A stretch of 64,000 nt of DNA from Leucogyrophana mollusca. Lineage: Eukaryota > Basidiomycota > Agaricomycetes > Boletales. Positions 50,174-62,620 of the stretch are shown here, piece by piece; the stretch's first letter is position 1; each line of letters opens with the position of its first letter. A program made the position numbers and the translations under genes. Where the stretch lies: positions 29,938-93,937 of the forward strand of contig MU266430.1 of the NCBI GenBank assembly GCA_021014945.1, given 5' to 3'. The notes beneath the pieces were generated by a model. It worked only from the letters and a program-made list of their open reading frames with translations. It did not search any database and had not been told where the DNA came from.

Positions 50174-52236
50174 TTCCGAGTGTTTGTCGTTTTATTTCGA
50201 GCTTCAATTTCTTGGAGACGGAGTCACATCTCGAAATGGTCCAGCCACCGGACTCATTTGGCGCTGTTTGGCTGCAGCCTTGACTGCTTCCGCTCCTCCA
50301 CACTATGTAAGAGGTCATTTCATTTCATCCAAATTTCATTGCAGTCGGCGCCAGCCTAGATATTTTTTTGGGCACGCGTCAGAATCAATACCCTTCAGGA
50401 AGTCGAGGACAAAGTTAAGTTTCCGGTTGAACGGAGGAAATTTTCGCTGCCAGCATGCGCGTGCCTTGCTCAAGGTCATGTATGATCGGATCCTCGAGGC
50501 CACTGGGTTTTTGTCAATTCTTTGTGTCCCGCAACCGGCACTTGACGGCGAGAGCAGGCACGCGCTTCCTAGTGGTATTCCAAACAATCTTCGCTGTCTT
50601 CACCGATATCGCTTCAGCTTCTCATTATCAACATTCTTCCTGCTGCTTTTCGGAGCATGAAAAACCGCTCGATTCTGTCACGACATCCGCCTCGCTTGAG
50701 TTATTATCATGCCGAGCGCTCTGGATCTTTTTTCCGAATTGTTGGTCGTTTGAATAGAAAGGTGAAAATACGTGGTTTCGCCTTCATCTAGCCCCGATGG
50801 TTGGGGTTCCAGTGTCCCAGATCGCGCTCTTGACGACTCTCGAAACCCACATCGACGATCATCGCATGCGTCCCAGAGAGCACTTATCTGTCGGCTCCGA
50901 AGACTGAGGTGATTCCGAGGACAAATACACGTGAAGACCGTGCTTCTCTTTTTTCTTTTTCACGAAGCAGGTCAGGCTGAACGACGACATGGCCACGTTA
51001 TTTTCATAGTATATCGCGAGATGTCGACGAGACCATCGGAGGCGCGATTTCCGAGGCTAAACGGGCTAGACAGTTTCTCAACCAGCTTTTCTTCGTAGAC
51101 GATGATTGATCCCATCGTCACATCATTGGACTCGTGTTTTGGTGATGCGTTATCCGCCTTGGTCATTAAGCGCGTGTGGGGGTATTCAACATGGACTTCT
51201 AGGAATTCCGCAGCTCCAAGTACCGGTGTCTGGTGTGTAAACGGGGTGTAGTAATGCGCGCTGTCAGCTTCAGGCTCTCTCTCGTCCCCGAGCAACCCCG
51301 CCATCGCTTTGGTTCACAATTTCCATCAATATCTCTGATGTTCTGTGATGATCGGGGAAGGTCGGTCACACGACGTCCGACGGAAACGTCCTGTGCACCC
51401 TGCTGTGCACGAAGCCACCGCACGAATACGCGCTGACAGACGAGACAGCCAAGATGCGCTACTGCTCCGTATCTGATACTTCTTGTCAGTTGTCCCTTGA
51501 ATAGCAGAGTGACATCAACCCGGATGCAGGGACGAGTTCATAAGGGGTACTTTCCGCTTAGCGTTAGATGAAACGAGCATGTCTGCAACAGTTGTTGGGA
51601 GAGGGTCATGGCGTTGCAATATCAAGCATGCCGTATAGATTCAGCAACATATCCAGATTTAAACTATGATATATAGTTCCTTACGAGAACAGGGCCGATC
51701 CGAGTCGATCTAAAGGCAGCTTTTCAGGAACTTCTGCTCCTCAATCTTACTAGCCTGACATGCACCGTCGTGCTCAAGGATCTTTTCCCGTCATCGAAAT
51801 TGGAGATGTGCGCATTCTCAATACACAGCTTTCCTCGGTTTGTCCACCTCAGATTTCCATAATCTTCGCTGGACTAAGTTTTTCCAAGCTTCCAAGGCTC
51901 CATCCCCTTGCCGAGAGCCCAACCTTGCATGACCATTGGTCAGACGGGGAGTAGCACCCCCGGACATGTCCCCAACTTTGACGTCCCAGGCTCCAATATC
52001 GAAGTTTGATGTAATTCCCTCTGGGACTTTTGAAGGGTTAGCCCTGTCGACTCCGCTAGAATGGACTCGCCTCTCCGTTGGAGTACGCGTTTAGGGAGCC
52101 GGAATGCTACAGGCGTGCTCCCATCCCGGGTTTACTACCCTTTCAGAGGTAATGATTTAGTAACAGCTCAATTCATTAAGGTACGTTGCTAGGACATGGG
52201 ATGACAGGCGACGCCCAAGCATTGTCAGTACAAACG
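50174..52236. other. Intergenic, mostly featureless
   Basis: About 2 kb. Apart from the doubtful small frame at 50972-51304, only short unsupported frames on both strands. AT-rich near 51650-51690. No RNA gene or repeat seen. Confidence 0.45.
50972..51304 (-). CDS. Hypothetical 110-aa protein (doubtful)
   Basis: An uninterrupted ATG-initiated frame, MAGLLGDEREPEADSAHYY to MKITWPCRRSA, with balanced composition but no recognised domain, signal or membrane segment. It could be one exon of an unannotated gene or a chance frame; no intron signals tie it to neighbours. Confidence 0.25.
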   Translation of the reverse strand: MAGLLGDEREPEADSAHYYTPFTHQTPVLGAAEFLEVHVEYPHTRLMTKADNASPKHESNDVTMGSIIVYEEKLVEKLSSPFSLGNRASDGLVDISRYTMKITWPCRRSA

Positions 52237-52243
52237 TATAAAA
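52237..52243 (+). promoter_or_regulatory. TATA box of the C2H2 gene
   Basis: TATAAAA 77-83 bases upstream of the ATG at 52320; the best core-promoter match in the window. Confidence 0.6.
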
Positions 52244-52319
52244 GGCTCAAGGTGCCCGAGCCTCCAAGTTGAGATCCACTGTCCCTCGTCCTCCCTTTGC
52301 CACCACCCATTATCCTAGC

Positions 52320-53170
52320 ATGCAGTACAACAACAACTCATATGATCACGATGGGCGTGCACACGCTCATCAGTCCTCAACCCATCATCCTCGACAATCT
52401 CATTCCAATATCCCCAGCGACTTTACCTCGGATTACCCGTCGCAGCAACACCCCCATGGAATGTCCACCTACCAAGCTGGGTCCTCTCCCCCTGCAGGAA
52501 CGTATCTAGGTGAGCATGTTTCAGTTTTTTGACCGAATCTAGACCTCCTTGATAACATTACGTTCTAGGCAATTCCCCCACCGACGTTTTACATCCTCTT
52601 CCATTCTCGGGCTACTCCCAGCACGGACCGTCCGTTACAGCGGATGGCCATAGACCGTACTATGCCCCACCAGCTGCGGCACCGACTTATTCCCAGTCCC
52701 AGCCTCCAACCCATTCCACCCCGCGGTACCCAGCTGCTACCTCTACCCACATGGTTTCGCAGCACGGGCATCATAATGCGCCCAGACATTCCCAGCAGTT
52801 CGTGACCACTCCCGTGCAGGCATACCAGGCCACCTCCAGCGCGTCGACGTCGACGTCGCACCGTTCGCGGTCCACCATGGATCCATACTATCATATGTCC
52901 GGAAACCCTCAACACTCCGGTCACTCGAGCTCGCCGCCGTACCCTTCGAGCTCGAGGCACGTTCATTCGCACTCCGCTCCTGTTGGGGATCGCTACCCCT
53001 GCGAGCTCTGCGACCGGACGTTTACGCGTTCCCATGATCGAAGAAGACACTACGAAACTGTGCACGCTGCGGTACCCACCATGCACAAATGCCGCCATTG
53101 CAAGAAAGATTTCAGTCGGGCCGACTCACTCAAACGCCACTGCGGCAACGGATGCGGAGAGGAGCAATAG
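52320..53170 (+). CDS. C2H2 zinc-finger transcription factor
   Basis: Exons 52320-52509 and 52569-53170 total 792 nt, 263 aa. A long His/Ser/Pro/Gln-rich, probably disordered N-terminal region is followed by two C-terminal fingers. The first is canonical C2H2 (YPCELCDRTFTRSHDRRRHY..H). The second (KCRHCKKDFSRADSLKRHCGNGC) has a terminal Cys in place of the last His. This arrangement is frequent in small Agaricomycete regulators; the DNA target is unknown. ATG chosen because upstream frame extensions use no ATG. A TATA box lies about 80 bases upstream. Confidence 0.9.
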
Positions 53171-54817
53171 ACCTTCGATAGATCATCGCATACGCCGAAT
53201 GGGAGAGAATAGGTGGCACTTACTTCTTCCCTCCTTCCATTCGAACTCTACCGTCCATTCCATATAATCCTCGCTATCCGTATGCTTTTTGGACATCCAT
53301 TTGTACTATTGTGTATCTCGTGTTTGCGTTAGACTCGGAAGGATCTACTCGTAGTTTTTCCCCATATCATACCATCATCCTGTTCCTGATTGAAACCGCC
53401 GACATCACTACAAAAGGGCGATTGGTCACAGACGTACATTGTATTCTTTACCGCACATACACATATCTATGCGAATGGCAAACTCCACGGCCTCGGACTT
53501 GATAGGCAACTCAGGTGTCGTTCTCTGAGATTCCAGAACATAGGGTCTTGGAACTATGCGCCTCGGAAACAGTACGTTGCCAGCTGGGCGGTTATCACAG
53601 TGCCCACATGCTCGCCGGTTTTGTGCTAGCGCCCTGAATGCATTGCATACGCGGGTAACATGCTTGTACGCCGTAGCACACCCACAATGGCCGGATGTGG
53701 AGGTCGGGATTGAGAATTTCCTGGGGGATATCCGGTCCAGCAATGCGAGTTTGTGCAGGGTCCGAGATGCGCACCACCGGTAACCACTCGCTCCCTTGGC
53801 CGGTACAGCTCGCGGGCTAGAACCTTACCACCCAGGACGGTAAGTAAGACACCCCAGCGATCTTGCTGAACTAAAATTTGAGACCTGCCAGCGTGCGATC
53901 GCAACTGTCAGTTCTCCACGAATATCTCCCCCGTTCGACAGCCAGCGCAACGAAAGATTATCTTCTGAATCATTTTCTGAGGATCCTTCGACCGACGCCC
54001 CGGGCCGAGTGCTCTGGCTTGTCGGGCAGAAACTGCTGAATTCATGATAATGCTTGACGCCTGGAATTCTGGAATCGAGTAAGGTTCCTATCGTATAGCC
54101 CATAAATGATCAATAGACGCTTCCATAAACGCTCGCAGGAGGGAATACTGCTGCGCCGGGGAACATCTTATGATTGAAGGGTCTTGCAAAGTCATCAGAC
54201 CTACCCCGCTCCGCGGATACGCAAATGGAGAAACTGCTTACATCGGGTCTGCACTGGATTCAGGACCTTTACAGAGCGGCTGCCATGTAGTTTGTACGTG
54301 GCCTAATTCGCCACCTGCAAACAAGGGTTCGGAATGATCAAATTGCTTGATGCTAATTAGATACCTCGGACCATGGCAACGTCGTTGGCCACGCCGATAA
54401 CGGATTACCATGTAATTTGAAAGATACTGGCGGGTCTTCCGATGAAATCCGGGTGACAGCGGGCAGACATACGTTATACTTACGGTAGCGTGATCGTCTT
54501 TCTATTTTCAGGTCTGTGCGCCCTCGTGCTCCATGTGCCAGTGAGCTTTATTGGCGATAGCTTGGCACGAACTGTCTTTTACCGAAAACTGGGATCGCTC
54601 TGGACAGGAATGCAAGCTTATACGGTTTGACCTTGCCAGTGTGTCGGATAAATGGTAATTGGAAGCGATCGTAGGCAGAGATATAATTGTAGGTTTCATT
54701 GGCTGATTGCGGTAAGGTCCGCAGCCGAAGGGGGCAAAAATCTGGGGCAGGCATGGAAGGTATAGGGGTCCATATCAGTGTTCACGTAGAATACAATGCA
54801 GAAATGCGTAAGAAAAC
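53171..54817. other. Intergenic, possible unassembled gene
   Basis: 53171-53450 is probably 3' UTR of the C2H2 gene. On the minus strand 53750-54103 has frames such as EGSSENDSEDNLSLRWLS and LLTVLGGKVLARELYRPRE that might be exons of a small gene, but no model could be closed. Nothing recognised at 54104-54817. Confidence 0.35.
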
Positions 54818-55943
54818 TCAGTCTTCATCCTCCTCTGAGCCACTGTCGTTATCACTTCGCGTGACAACACCTCCTTCATCCGCCAAACCTTCTATCCTGA
54901 CGTCTTCCCCGTCGTTTTCGGCTTCTTCAGCCTCCTCCTTTTCTTGTCGCTTTTTGTTCATTTTTTCGATGACTTTATCGGCTCGGTTAAAAATGCCCGC
55001 TGTCGGGGCGCTGCAAGCTAGACATTTCGGCGTCTTCGCGAACCGTTTGATCGCACAAGCTGAACAATAATAGTGACCACACCGCGTCACCACCGGATTA
55101 GTGTAAGGCTTGCGACAAATAAGACAGGCAAATGGTATGTCTTCGTCATCAGAATCAGAGTCTGACACATCTTCAACCTGTTTTCGGGGATTTTCAGCCA
55201 GCTTGTCGAGCTGCCAGCCAGCCAAGTCTGCAAAGATAAAATGGTCGAATGTAAGTTATGTCAATGGCAAAGACAGATCCTCACTGACATGTACCGCGAT
55301 CGTGCAAGAATTTACACGTGTCTCCAAATCCACAATAACCGGTCTCTACATAATCTGTTAACACAAGCTTACGACGGCAAAAGTGTGAAAGCGGACCTTT
55401 ATAATCTTTGCAAACATCCGGTTGATAATCCACTATAGTTACGGTACGGATGGTACTTGTGCTTCTTTGTGGGCCAACACGCATGGCCTTAGGCACATCT
55501 TCACTCTTCTTCAAATGACTGCGATATGCCTTTTGCCCTCTGTACTGTCCATCGTCCGGAATTTCTTCGTCTTCTTCACCCCTGCCGGCTTTCTCTTTCT
55601 TCTGGCGCTTTGCGAGCAGCTCCATAGCTTCGTCCCCAGCTAGGATTTCCAAGGCAGCGTTGGAGTGCGAACCGGCTGCAGTCCATTTGACGTCCGGTCC
55701 ATCCCGTTCTGGTTCGTCATCGTCACCAAATTCCCCTTCCCGTCTCTGTGACGCGGTGCGCTTCGATCCAGCACTGAGTAGATTACCAGTGGCCTTTCGT
55801 GAAGGCAGCACAACTTCTGATTTGGAAGAGGATGGAACAGGTACGGCTAGCGAAGTTACAGGTGGCGACCGCTGACGCATGGTTGTTGGCCTTGACTTTC
55901 CCTTCTTAAAAAATGGGACTTTGAATTCGTCCTTTGAGGCCAT
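54818..55943 (-). CDS. CWC24: Pre-mRNA splicing factor Cwc24 (RNF113-like)
   Basis: Three exons (55397-55943, 55289-55345, 54818-55227) total 1014 nt, 337 aa. The N-terminus starts [19 protein letters not shown], the conserved F..K..R pattern of the family. A CCCH zinc finger [21 protein letters not shown] is completed only when the acceptor TATGTAG is used. [10 protein letters not shown] and a C3HC4 RING ([34 protein letters not shown]) follow. Cwc24 joins the B-act spliceosome and guards the 5' splice site before the first step; its human homologue RNF113A is an E3 ligase. The C-terminal tail is acidic (DSGSEEDED). Expected length and domain order. Confidence 0.95.
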
Positions 55944-57271
55944 GATGGTGGTTCCAAGCAGAGATATGTTTACAAGTGGTTCGTCCCTGCACTCGAACCT
56001 ATGATGGATGGTTGCTTACTCAGATTGATGCTACACTTTTGCTTTGTCAGCCATGATCTCTGATTGGTTGTGACACAGCAAGTTCAAGCAACGTTTGAAA
56101 TGTTTCTGCCGTTTTCTGGCTCTAACTCTTTGCCAAACGATGGTTGCACAATGATGGCCGACGATCGGTACCCGCTCGGTTCACATCTGGCTCGAGGTCA
56201 GTTCGAGCTCACCATCAGCGGGATCCCTTCCCTGGATTATCTTGCGCAGACCGCTTGTGGTATGCTCCTTGTGGAATGCCCGTGCAAAAAAAGGCATGTA
56301 GGTACCTGCAGCTGTTATGCCTTCTGCCTTGATGACTCCGTCTTACGTTCAGCACCAATTAAAAACGGTTGGGTGGCGTTTTCATCCCGCCAAGCTCGAA
56401 AGAGCGACAATAATACCGACCTGATCACTATCTTTCAATTCACCGAGACATCGAAATAGGTATGTGCCTATGGTATTCCACATCCGTCTAACACCGATGT
56501 TATGTCTGATTCTCAGTCGCGAAATAACAACGGCATGTTCCTTAGCGACTGCAAAACACGTACAGTAGACATCAAGTCTATTGCTGATGCAAGAACGGAC
56601 GTTCCAGTCGCCTCGGGTGCCGAGCTAGTCACTCACGTCAGACATACACATACCTTGTGTTTCTTTTTGTATTAACAGTGCCTTTTTATTGCTGAGGGAT
56701 ATTCCATTAGATCTCAGATCACGTTGTGGCAGGCGCTATCACCTCATACCGCTACAACAACGAAGGCACCGAGCCGGCTTTGGTCTGGAAGAATTATTTC
56801 CACAGAATGACCGCGGCCAAAAGCCTTGTGCTTATGGGATGATGTGGCTGAATTGTAGGTCCCCGCAATCACACCAAGGAATCATGCTCTGTATAACTTA
56901 TCACCATCAAGCATCAAGGCTGGCAGGTGCGGAATCGACATTACCGTGAATGCATAGATGAGATGTTTTTTTTTCACCTTTGATTGGCCCGCTGAGCGCG
57001 GCGCTCCTTCCTTCAACGGCTAGCGTAATGATCCTGTCAGACCGTGGACGTACTGTTCGCTCTCCGGAAGGGACATCCGGGAGCCTTCAATTAACAGTTT
57101 ACTTGAGCGACGGCGCCCAATTAGAACTACTGTGATCCTCTAATTTACCTCTAATAATCGACTGAAAACATTAGTCGGACCCTTTCGTGGGTTGGTCCGA
57201 TCGACTCGCCCTAGTTCGGTGACCCACATGAATGGGGGTCATGAGATCACGTGGTTAATTATGACTTTCAG
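55944..57271. other. Intergenic and unresolved 5' part of the CLC gene
   Basis: 1.3 kb between the divergent Cwc24 and CLC genes. An open plus-strand frame runs to 56459 (ATGs from about 56100; FELTISGIPSLDYLAQTACG) and is not recognised. The first CLC exon(s) with the start codon must lie before the acceptor at 57271, but I could not choose among candidate ATGs (for example near 57029). Confidence 0.4.
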
Positions 57272-60200
57272 TATCACATCGCTAAGGCCCGAGTTAAGCT
57301 TTACACCCTCACGTCGAAGGCCTTCATGCCAAACGAAGGGCTGCACTATGTACGGCCAGCGAATGGGGAGCATTTTGAGGAAGAATTGGAGCAGATACGG
57401 TGAGCTTTCAACCTTGACGCGTTAGTGCCCTACATGCAACGTAAATTTCAGTCGCTATGAAGATTTCACAACAATAGGTGTGTGTGGGGATAAACTACTG
57501 CGGATTCCCCTCAACAACATATCGTGCTTCCCCCAGATTGGGTTCAAGACTCCATTATAGAGCGCAACCGCCGAATACGAAATGCGAAAGATTCTCATAG
57601 GGCTCATCGAGGACCTCGTGGAGAAATAACTCCTGCTTGGATATGGGCACAGTTCAGGAAGTTGCTAGGTGCTGGAGAATCTTGGTTCGTGATCAGTCTT
57701 GTCGGTAGGTAACTCCGTCTGGCTTCATCCTCTTATGTTCATGCGTACCCTAGGTGTTTGCATTGGGGTGAACGCCGCGCTTATTTCCATCGTTACTGAA
57801 TGGCTTTCGGATATCAAAATGGGGTACTGCTCGGACGGATGGTGGTTGAACCAGCAATTCTGCTGTTGGGAGGTTGAAAGCGACCAGGAGTTCTGTGCCT
57901 CGTGGCACCCATGGAGCACAGTAACAGCGGCACGGTGGCCCATATATGTTATCTTCGCGGTAGGCATCAGTTATCATCCTAGGAAAACACTCACCGACAT
58001 CCATGTTACAGGCGATATTTGCGTCTATTGCAGCGCATCTCGTTCGAGCTATGGCAAAATATGCAGCTGGTTCTGGTATATCGGAAATCAAGTGTATTCT
58101 CGCGGGATTCGTGATGAAGGGCTTTCTCGGCTTTACCACTTTTTTCATTAAGAGCCTTACTCTGGTAAGTCGCGTTATGTGGTTTATTCTACGTACGTGG
58201 AGCGTTGAGTGTTGAGTGGGGCTAGCCCCTAGTCATAGCCTCTGGACTTTCGGTCGGTAAGGAGGGCCCATCCGTACACGTCGCCTGTTGTATTGGATCG
58301 CTCGTTGCTGGGTTCTTTACGCGATTCTCTCGCAGCCAAGGTCGGTTGCCTAACCTACCTGTCTGTTGGAACCTCAACCCAACACTGGACAGGGAAAATG
58401 AGGGAGATTGTCACTGCTGCTAGTGCTGCAGGCGTCGCCGTTGCCTTCGGGTCGCCAATAGGCGGTGTTCTGTTCTCCATCGAGGTAAACTACCTCTCTC
58501 TCGATATCCTGTGGTCGGATAGATAATACTCTTAACAGGAGATGAGCAGCATTTTTAGAATCAAGACCATGTGGCGGAGTTTTGTCTGTGCGCTAGTCGC
58601 TACCTTTACGCTCTCTGTCCGTAGAAATTCCTTGTCCTTAGAGCGTTTGGAAACTTACATGAATCCAAGGTTATGAACCCTTTCAGGACGGGAAAGCTGG
58701 TACTGTTCCAGGTCACGTACAATCGAGACTGGCACTTTTTCGAGATCATTTTCTTCATCATCCTTGGGATCTTCGGTGTAAGGTTGATTTAAACCCACCA
58801 CTCCCACGTGTTTGACTCTTCGTCATCGACAGGGCCTGTACGGAGCTTTCGTCGTGAAATTCAATTTGCAAGTAGCCGCTTTCCGCCGAAAACACCTCGC
58901 CGAACACGGAGTTGCAGAGGCCGTGATCCTCGCTACCTTGACAGCGATCGTCAGTTACTCAAACCGCTTCCTACGAATCGATATGACCGAAATGATGTCC
59001 ATTCTCTTCCGTGAATGTGAAGGCGGTGGAGATTATGACAATCTCTGCCAGTGAGTCACCCATTCAAACTATAACCCAAAGTTCGACTATTGACTGCACT
59101 TCCAAGGTTATGGGCACAATGGCCCATGGCGAACTCCCTTCTATTGGCTACCTTCATCCGCACTGGATTTGTTGTTATCTCATACGGGTCGAAAGTTCCT
59201 GCCGGCATATTCGTGCCGTCAATGGCCGTAGGCGCCACATTCGGGCGGATGGTTGGTATCATGGTCAAAGCTATGTACCGGTACATGCTACCACGAGCTA
59301 ACCCACACACCATTCTGATGGCTTTTCTTCATGTAGTGCTTATCCACAGTCTGGGATATTCGCATACTGCGACCCAGACGTGCCCTGCATCACTCCGGGA
59401 ACATACGCCTTTTTAGGTGCCGCGGCAGCACTTAGTGGCGTTATGAGGATCACTGTCACGGTCGTTGTGATCATGTTTGAGCTCACGGGAGCACTGACGT
59501 ACATCCTACCGACTATGGTGAGTGAATCTTATCCATAGCGGACCATACGAGTGGATACTCATGAAGGATGACTTTCATCTTTGCTTAGATCGTTATACTT
59601 GTTACGAAAGCCGTAGGTGATTTCCTAGGAACGCGCGGTATTGCAGACGAGACGATTCGGTTCAACGGCTATCCGATCTTGGAAAATGATGACCACGCGA
59701 TCGATGTGTCCGGTGAGCCGCTCCTCCATTCGATACTCCTTCACTTCCTCCCCACTCCAAGCTGACTGAACCGGGGAAGTTTCGGAGGTTATGAAGAAGG
59801 ATTTAGATACCCTATACGTGTCTGGCATGTGTGTCGCCGATGTTGGTAAGCTCCACCATGGCCCCCGAGTCCTGGAGACTTTGCATCGGCTGATCTTAGA
59901 TGGCTGGGACAGAGGACGTTCTAGCTTCTACGAATGTGAAAGGATTCCCCATCATCTCTTCGGAGTCCTCCAAGACGCTTACCGGCTACATCGGAAGAAC
60001 AGAACTGCGATATGTATTAGGTACTACCTTCTGCATTCCACGTTGCGTCTTCTTGCACTGACCCCACCCACGTCATGCCGTGTAGATAAGGCTCAAAACA
60101 TGGGTGACATATCCCCAGATACCCCGTGCTCATTTACACGCCAGGCTTCTGATCAGGACGATTTCGTCTTATCTGGAGTGACCTCTGGGTCTGCACTGGG

Positions 60201-60719
60201 TGCCGAGGAAGAAGTTGCGACAGAATTATTAGAAACCACGGCGTCAAATGATGTCCTGAAAATATGGCCCTGGGTAAACCAGGTATGTGGTTGCTCCTGT
60301 CCTCTTGCGCAAAATCAGTACGTTGAACGCACCAATGTTTAGACACCGCTTACTGTTTCGTCTCGATTGCCACTGGAGATCGTGATGCAGCTGTTCAAGA
60401 GAATGGGGTACGTGTCATGCATGACTCCTCCTTACGTACCACGATTTCCCTCGCCCGTCTACCGATGCATCCGTCATGGCTCTTATACTGACCCACAACT
60501 TGCAGACCGCGTGTTATCCTGGTCGAAGATCAAGGGACCTTGAAAGGTCTGGTAACAGTCAAAGACTTGTTGCGCTTCACGGCAACTGAAAAACCGCTTG
60601 GGAGAGAGTCCGACTGGGATGCCGGTGAGCTCGACGCTATCCTCGAGGTGATGTGGACGTGGGCAGGAGGTGTGGTGGATGCAGTTGTGGCGTGGTGCAG
60701 ACGTCTCATACGCCGGTGA
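57272..60719 (+). CDS. CLC chloride channel/transporter, Gef1-like (5' end unresolved)
   Basis: Voltage-gated chloride channel or Cl-/H+ antiporter of the CLC family, in fungi usually in Golgi/endosomal membranes (Gef1). Coding starts within or before the exon at 57272 ([22 protein letters not shown], a cytosolic N-terminal block). The membrane part has [27 protein letters not shown] (gating glutamate), [29 protein letters not shown] and [18 protein letters not shown], which form the selectivity filter and pore. Two CBS domains follow ([10 protein letters not shown]; then [21 protein letters not shown]). The protein ends in a basic [11 protein letters not shown]. More than a dozen short introns interrupt it. 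No disabling change seen; the start codon is not determined. Confidence 0.9.
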
Positions 60720-61038
60720 TGTTCATCTATGTACATAGACGTTGGAGCGATCTAATTTTCTGCTTCTGCTCCATGTCCCTCGTGTGCTGCACTGAATTAT
60801 GGGGTCAATGTTACAACAAGGTTAGCTCACGTCTGTGGGCGCCTTGTGTTAACTCACACTGCCTTGGATGCGGGCTCAGTTCGGAGAACCTGGATTGTGG
60901 TTTCGAGCTCAGCGACGTTTCAAGGTTTTGGACCGTCATGACGTCATTGGGCCCTTTGGACACGTTACCCCACAACAAGGCGATATCACGAACGAGGGTT
61001 TGTTACCAATGAGAGCAATGCTGAGATCCAAAACACGG

Positions 61039-61045
61039 CTATAAA
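61039..61045 (+). promoter_or_regulatory. TATA-like element
   Basis: CTATAAA about 58 bases before the ATG at 61099; spacing fits a fungal core promoter with a short leader. Confidence 0.4.
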
Positions 61046-61098
61046 GCGCTCAGCATTTGTAACTTCCTCAGAGCCGTCCTTCAAACTTTTGACCCATC

Positions 61099-61431
61099 AT
61101 GGCATACACAACCAGCGAACCAGCAGTCCTCCAATACTCCCAAGAACTTGCTGCCTACACTCTTAAGCAGCTCGACTCGTGGCGTACGTCGTTAGAGCTC
61201 AAGGGCGCAAAGGACAGAGCAGTGACTCCCGTCGGGGATAAACGACGGAGTAAAGGTCGGATTTATTCCGATCGTATCGCCATTAATCCTCAACATTGCT
61301 TTATCCCATCCAGAGAGCTCGCGACTCGGACGGAGTCAGCCGGCCACCACGAATCCATGACGATCGCGGCGCGATTTGCCCACTTTGTTGGTAGTTTTCC
61401 TCTTCATGTCTTCCGGCATCCGCTGATCTGA
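61099..61431 (+). CDS. Hypothetical 110-aa protein or first exon
   Basis: ATG-initiated frame MAYTTSEPAVLQYSQELAAY..LKQLDSWRTSLELKGAKD, with a plausible amphipathic helix at the start, then less protein-like sequence. A TATA-like element precedes it. The early part may be a real first exon, with the later part read-through into an intron; no family recognised. Confidence 0.35.
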   Translation: MAYTTSEPAVLQYSQELAAYTLKQLDSWRTSLELKGAKDRAVTPVGDKRRSKGRIYSDRIAINPQHCFIPSRELATRTESAGHHESMTIAARFAHFVGSFPLHVFRHPLI

Positions 61432-61690
61432 CGATTGTCCTCGTGCTGGCAGAATTCCTTCGATTCGAGTCCTATATTATACCCACGATGCGCAGTGTTG
61501 CGTCTACTACACTTCACTACAGTCCCACATTATTGTCTCTGTATTGCAACACCATCTGTAACAATAGCTTCCCCCGAATCCTCATCACGCTTTACATCTT
61601 TGTCGATGGCGTTGATCCTCTTCCTTCTATTTGGCCTGTCTACGGGAGACTGGCTGTTCCCTACGTTTGCCGACAATCAACTCAGGGCTC

Positions 61691-62066
61691 AAGCGCCGTT
61701 CGAGTCAACGAATTTTAATGGAGCGGTATTTGCGCCATAGGTCACGAATATTACCAGCAGGACTGCTGGCAGGCCGAACACCCCAGCACTGAGCATACCG
61801 GCCCATTCTAGCACACCGGCTGACAGATTTATAATAACTGGTTTGTGCGAGCCGCGTTTACTTCGAATGTTCACTGAGGTCCCAAGCGCCGACCGAGTCA
61901 ACGAATGCTGATGGAGCGGCATTTGCGCCATAGGTCGCGAATATTACCAGCGGGACTGCTGGCAGGCTGAGCACCCCAGTACTGAGCATACCGGCCCATC
62001 CTAGCACACCGGCTGACAGGTTTATAATAATTGGGCCGCGCGAATCGCGTTTACTTCGAATGTTCA
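61691..62066 (-). repeat. Two-copy tandem repeat, 193-bp period
   Basis: Units at 61691-61883 and 61884-62066 are highly similar (AAGCGCCG..CGAGTCAACGAA to TTACTTCGAATGTTCA). On the minus strand both encode an open hydrophobic peptide: IINLSAGVLEWAGMLSAGVF in the left unit and IINLSAGVLGWAGMLSTGVL in the right unit, then LVIF.TYGAN.AP..FVDS. Possibly a duplicated exon or gene end; no full gene found around it. Confidence 0.8.
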
Positions 62067-62620
62067 GGATAGCTCTTGAAGATGGAGTTGATTAGGCTAC
62101 CGAGGATTGCACTTTCATGCGCTCCACCTCTATCAGTCGCAAAAGCATTCACCCCGTCGCCAGCGAATTGGATGAGCGTCCGATTTTAGATCGTAGGATG
62201 CCAACTTCCCAGGGGATAACTTGTCCCTCCGACTAAATCGTCGCGGAATCTGCGATGACACACCGCCGCTCGCTGAGCCATCATGATCCTCGAGTAGCCC
62301 GCGGCAATCAGGCACATGCTCATTCATATCAAGCGTACAGTCAGTGGGCATCTTCGCGACGTACTACTGGGTGATTTCCCGTAAGGATAAATAGAGACGA
62401 TGGGACTCTTAATTCACGTCAGAAAAGGCAATAATAAGTCGGGATACCGGGCAGGTTATCACCAATATCTCCCTCTGGCTTCGCTCGCTGTGAAATATTC
62501 CGCTTGCCACGCACCTGCTGCCCATCAGAGAAAATCTGCAAATATCGGCCGAAACACTTTTACAACTCAGGCATCGTCTAAATCCTTGCGGAAAGCCATC
62601 GTCATCTGCTACCAGCACCC

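Larger units (their letters stand above)
60720..62620. other. Intergenic region with a small frame and a tandem repeat
   Basis: 1.9 kb between the CLC stop and the Tsr1 stop. It contains the TATA-led small frame at 61099-61431 and the 193-bp tandem repeat at 61691-62066. 62067-62620 is the 3' flank of Tsr1 and shows nothing recognisable. Confidence 0.5.
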
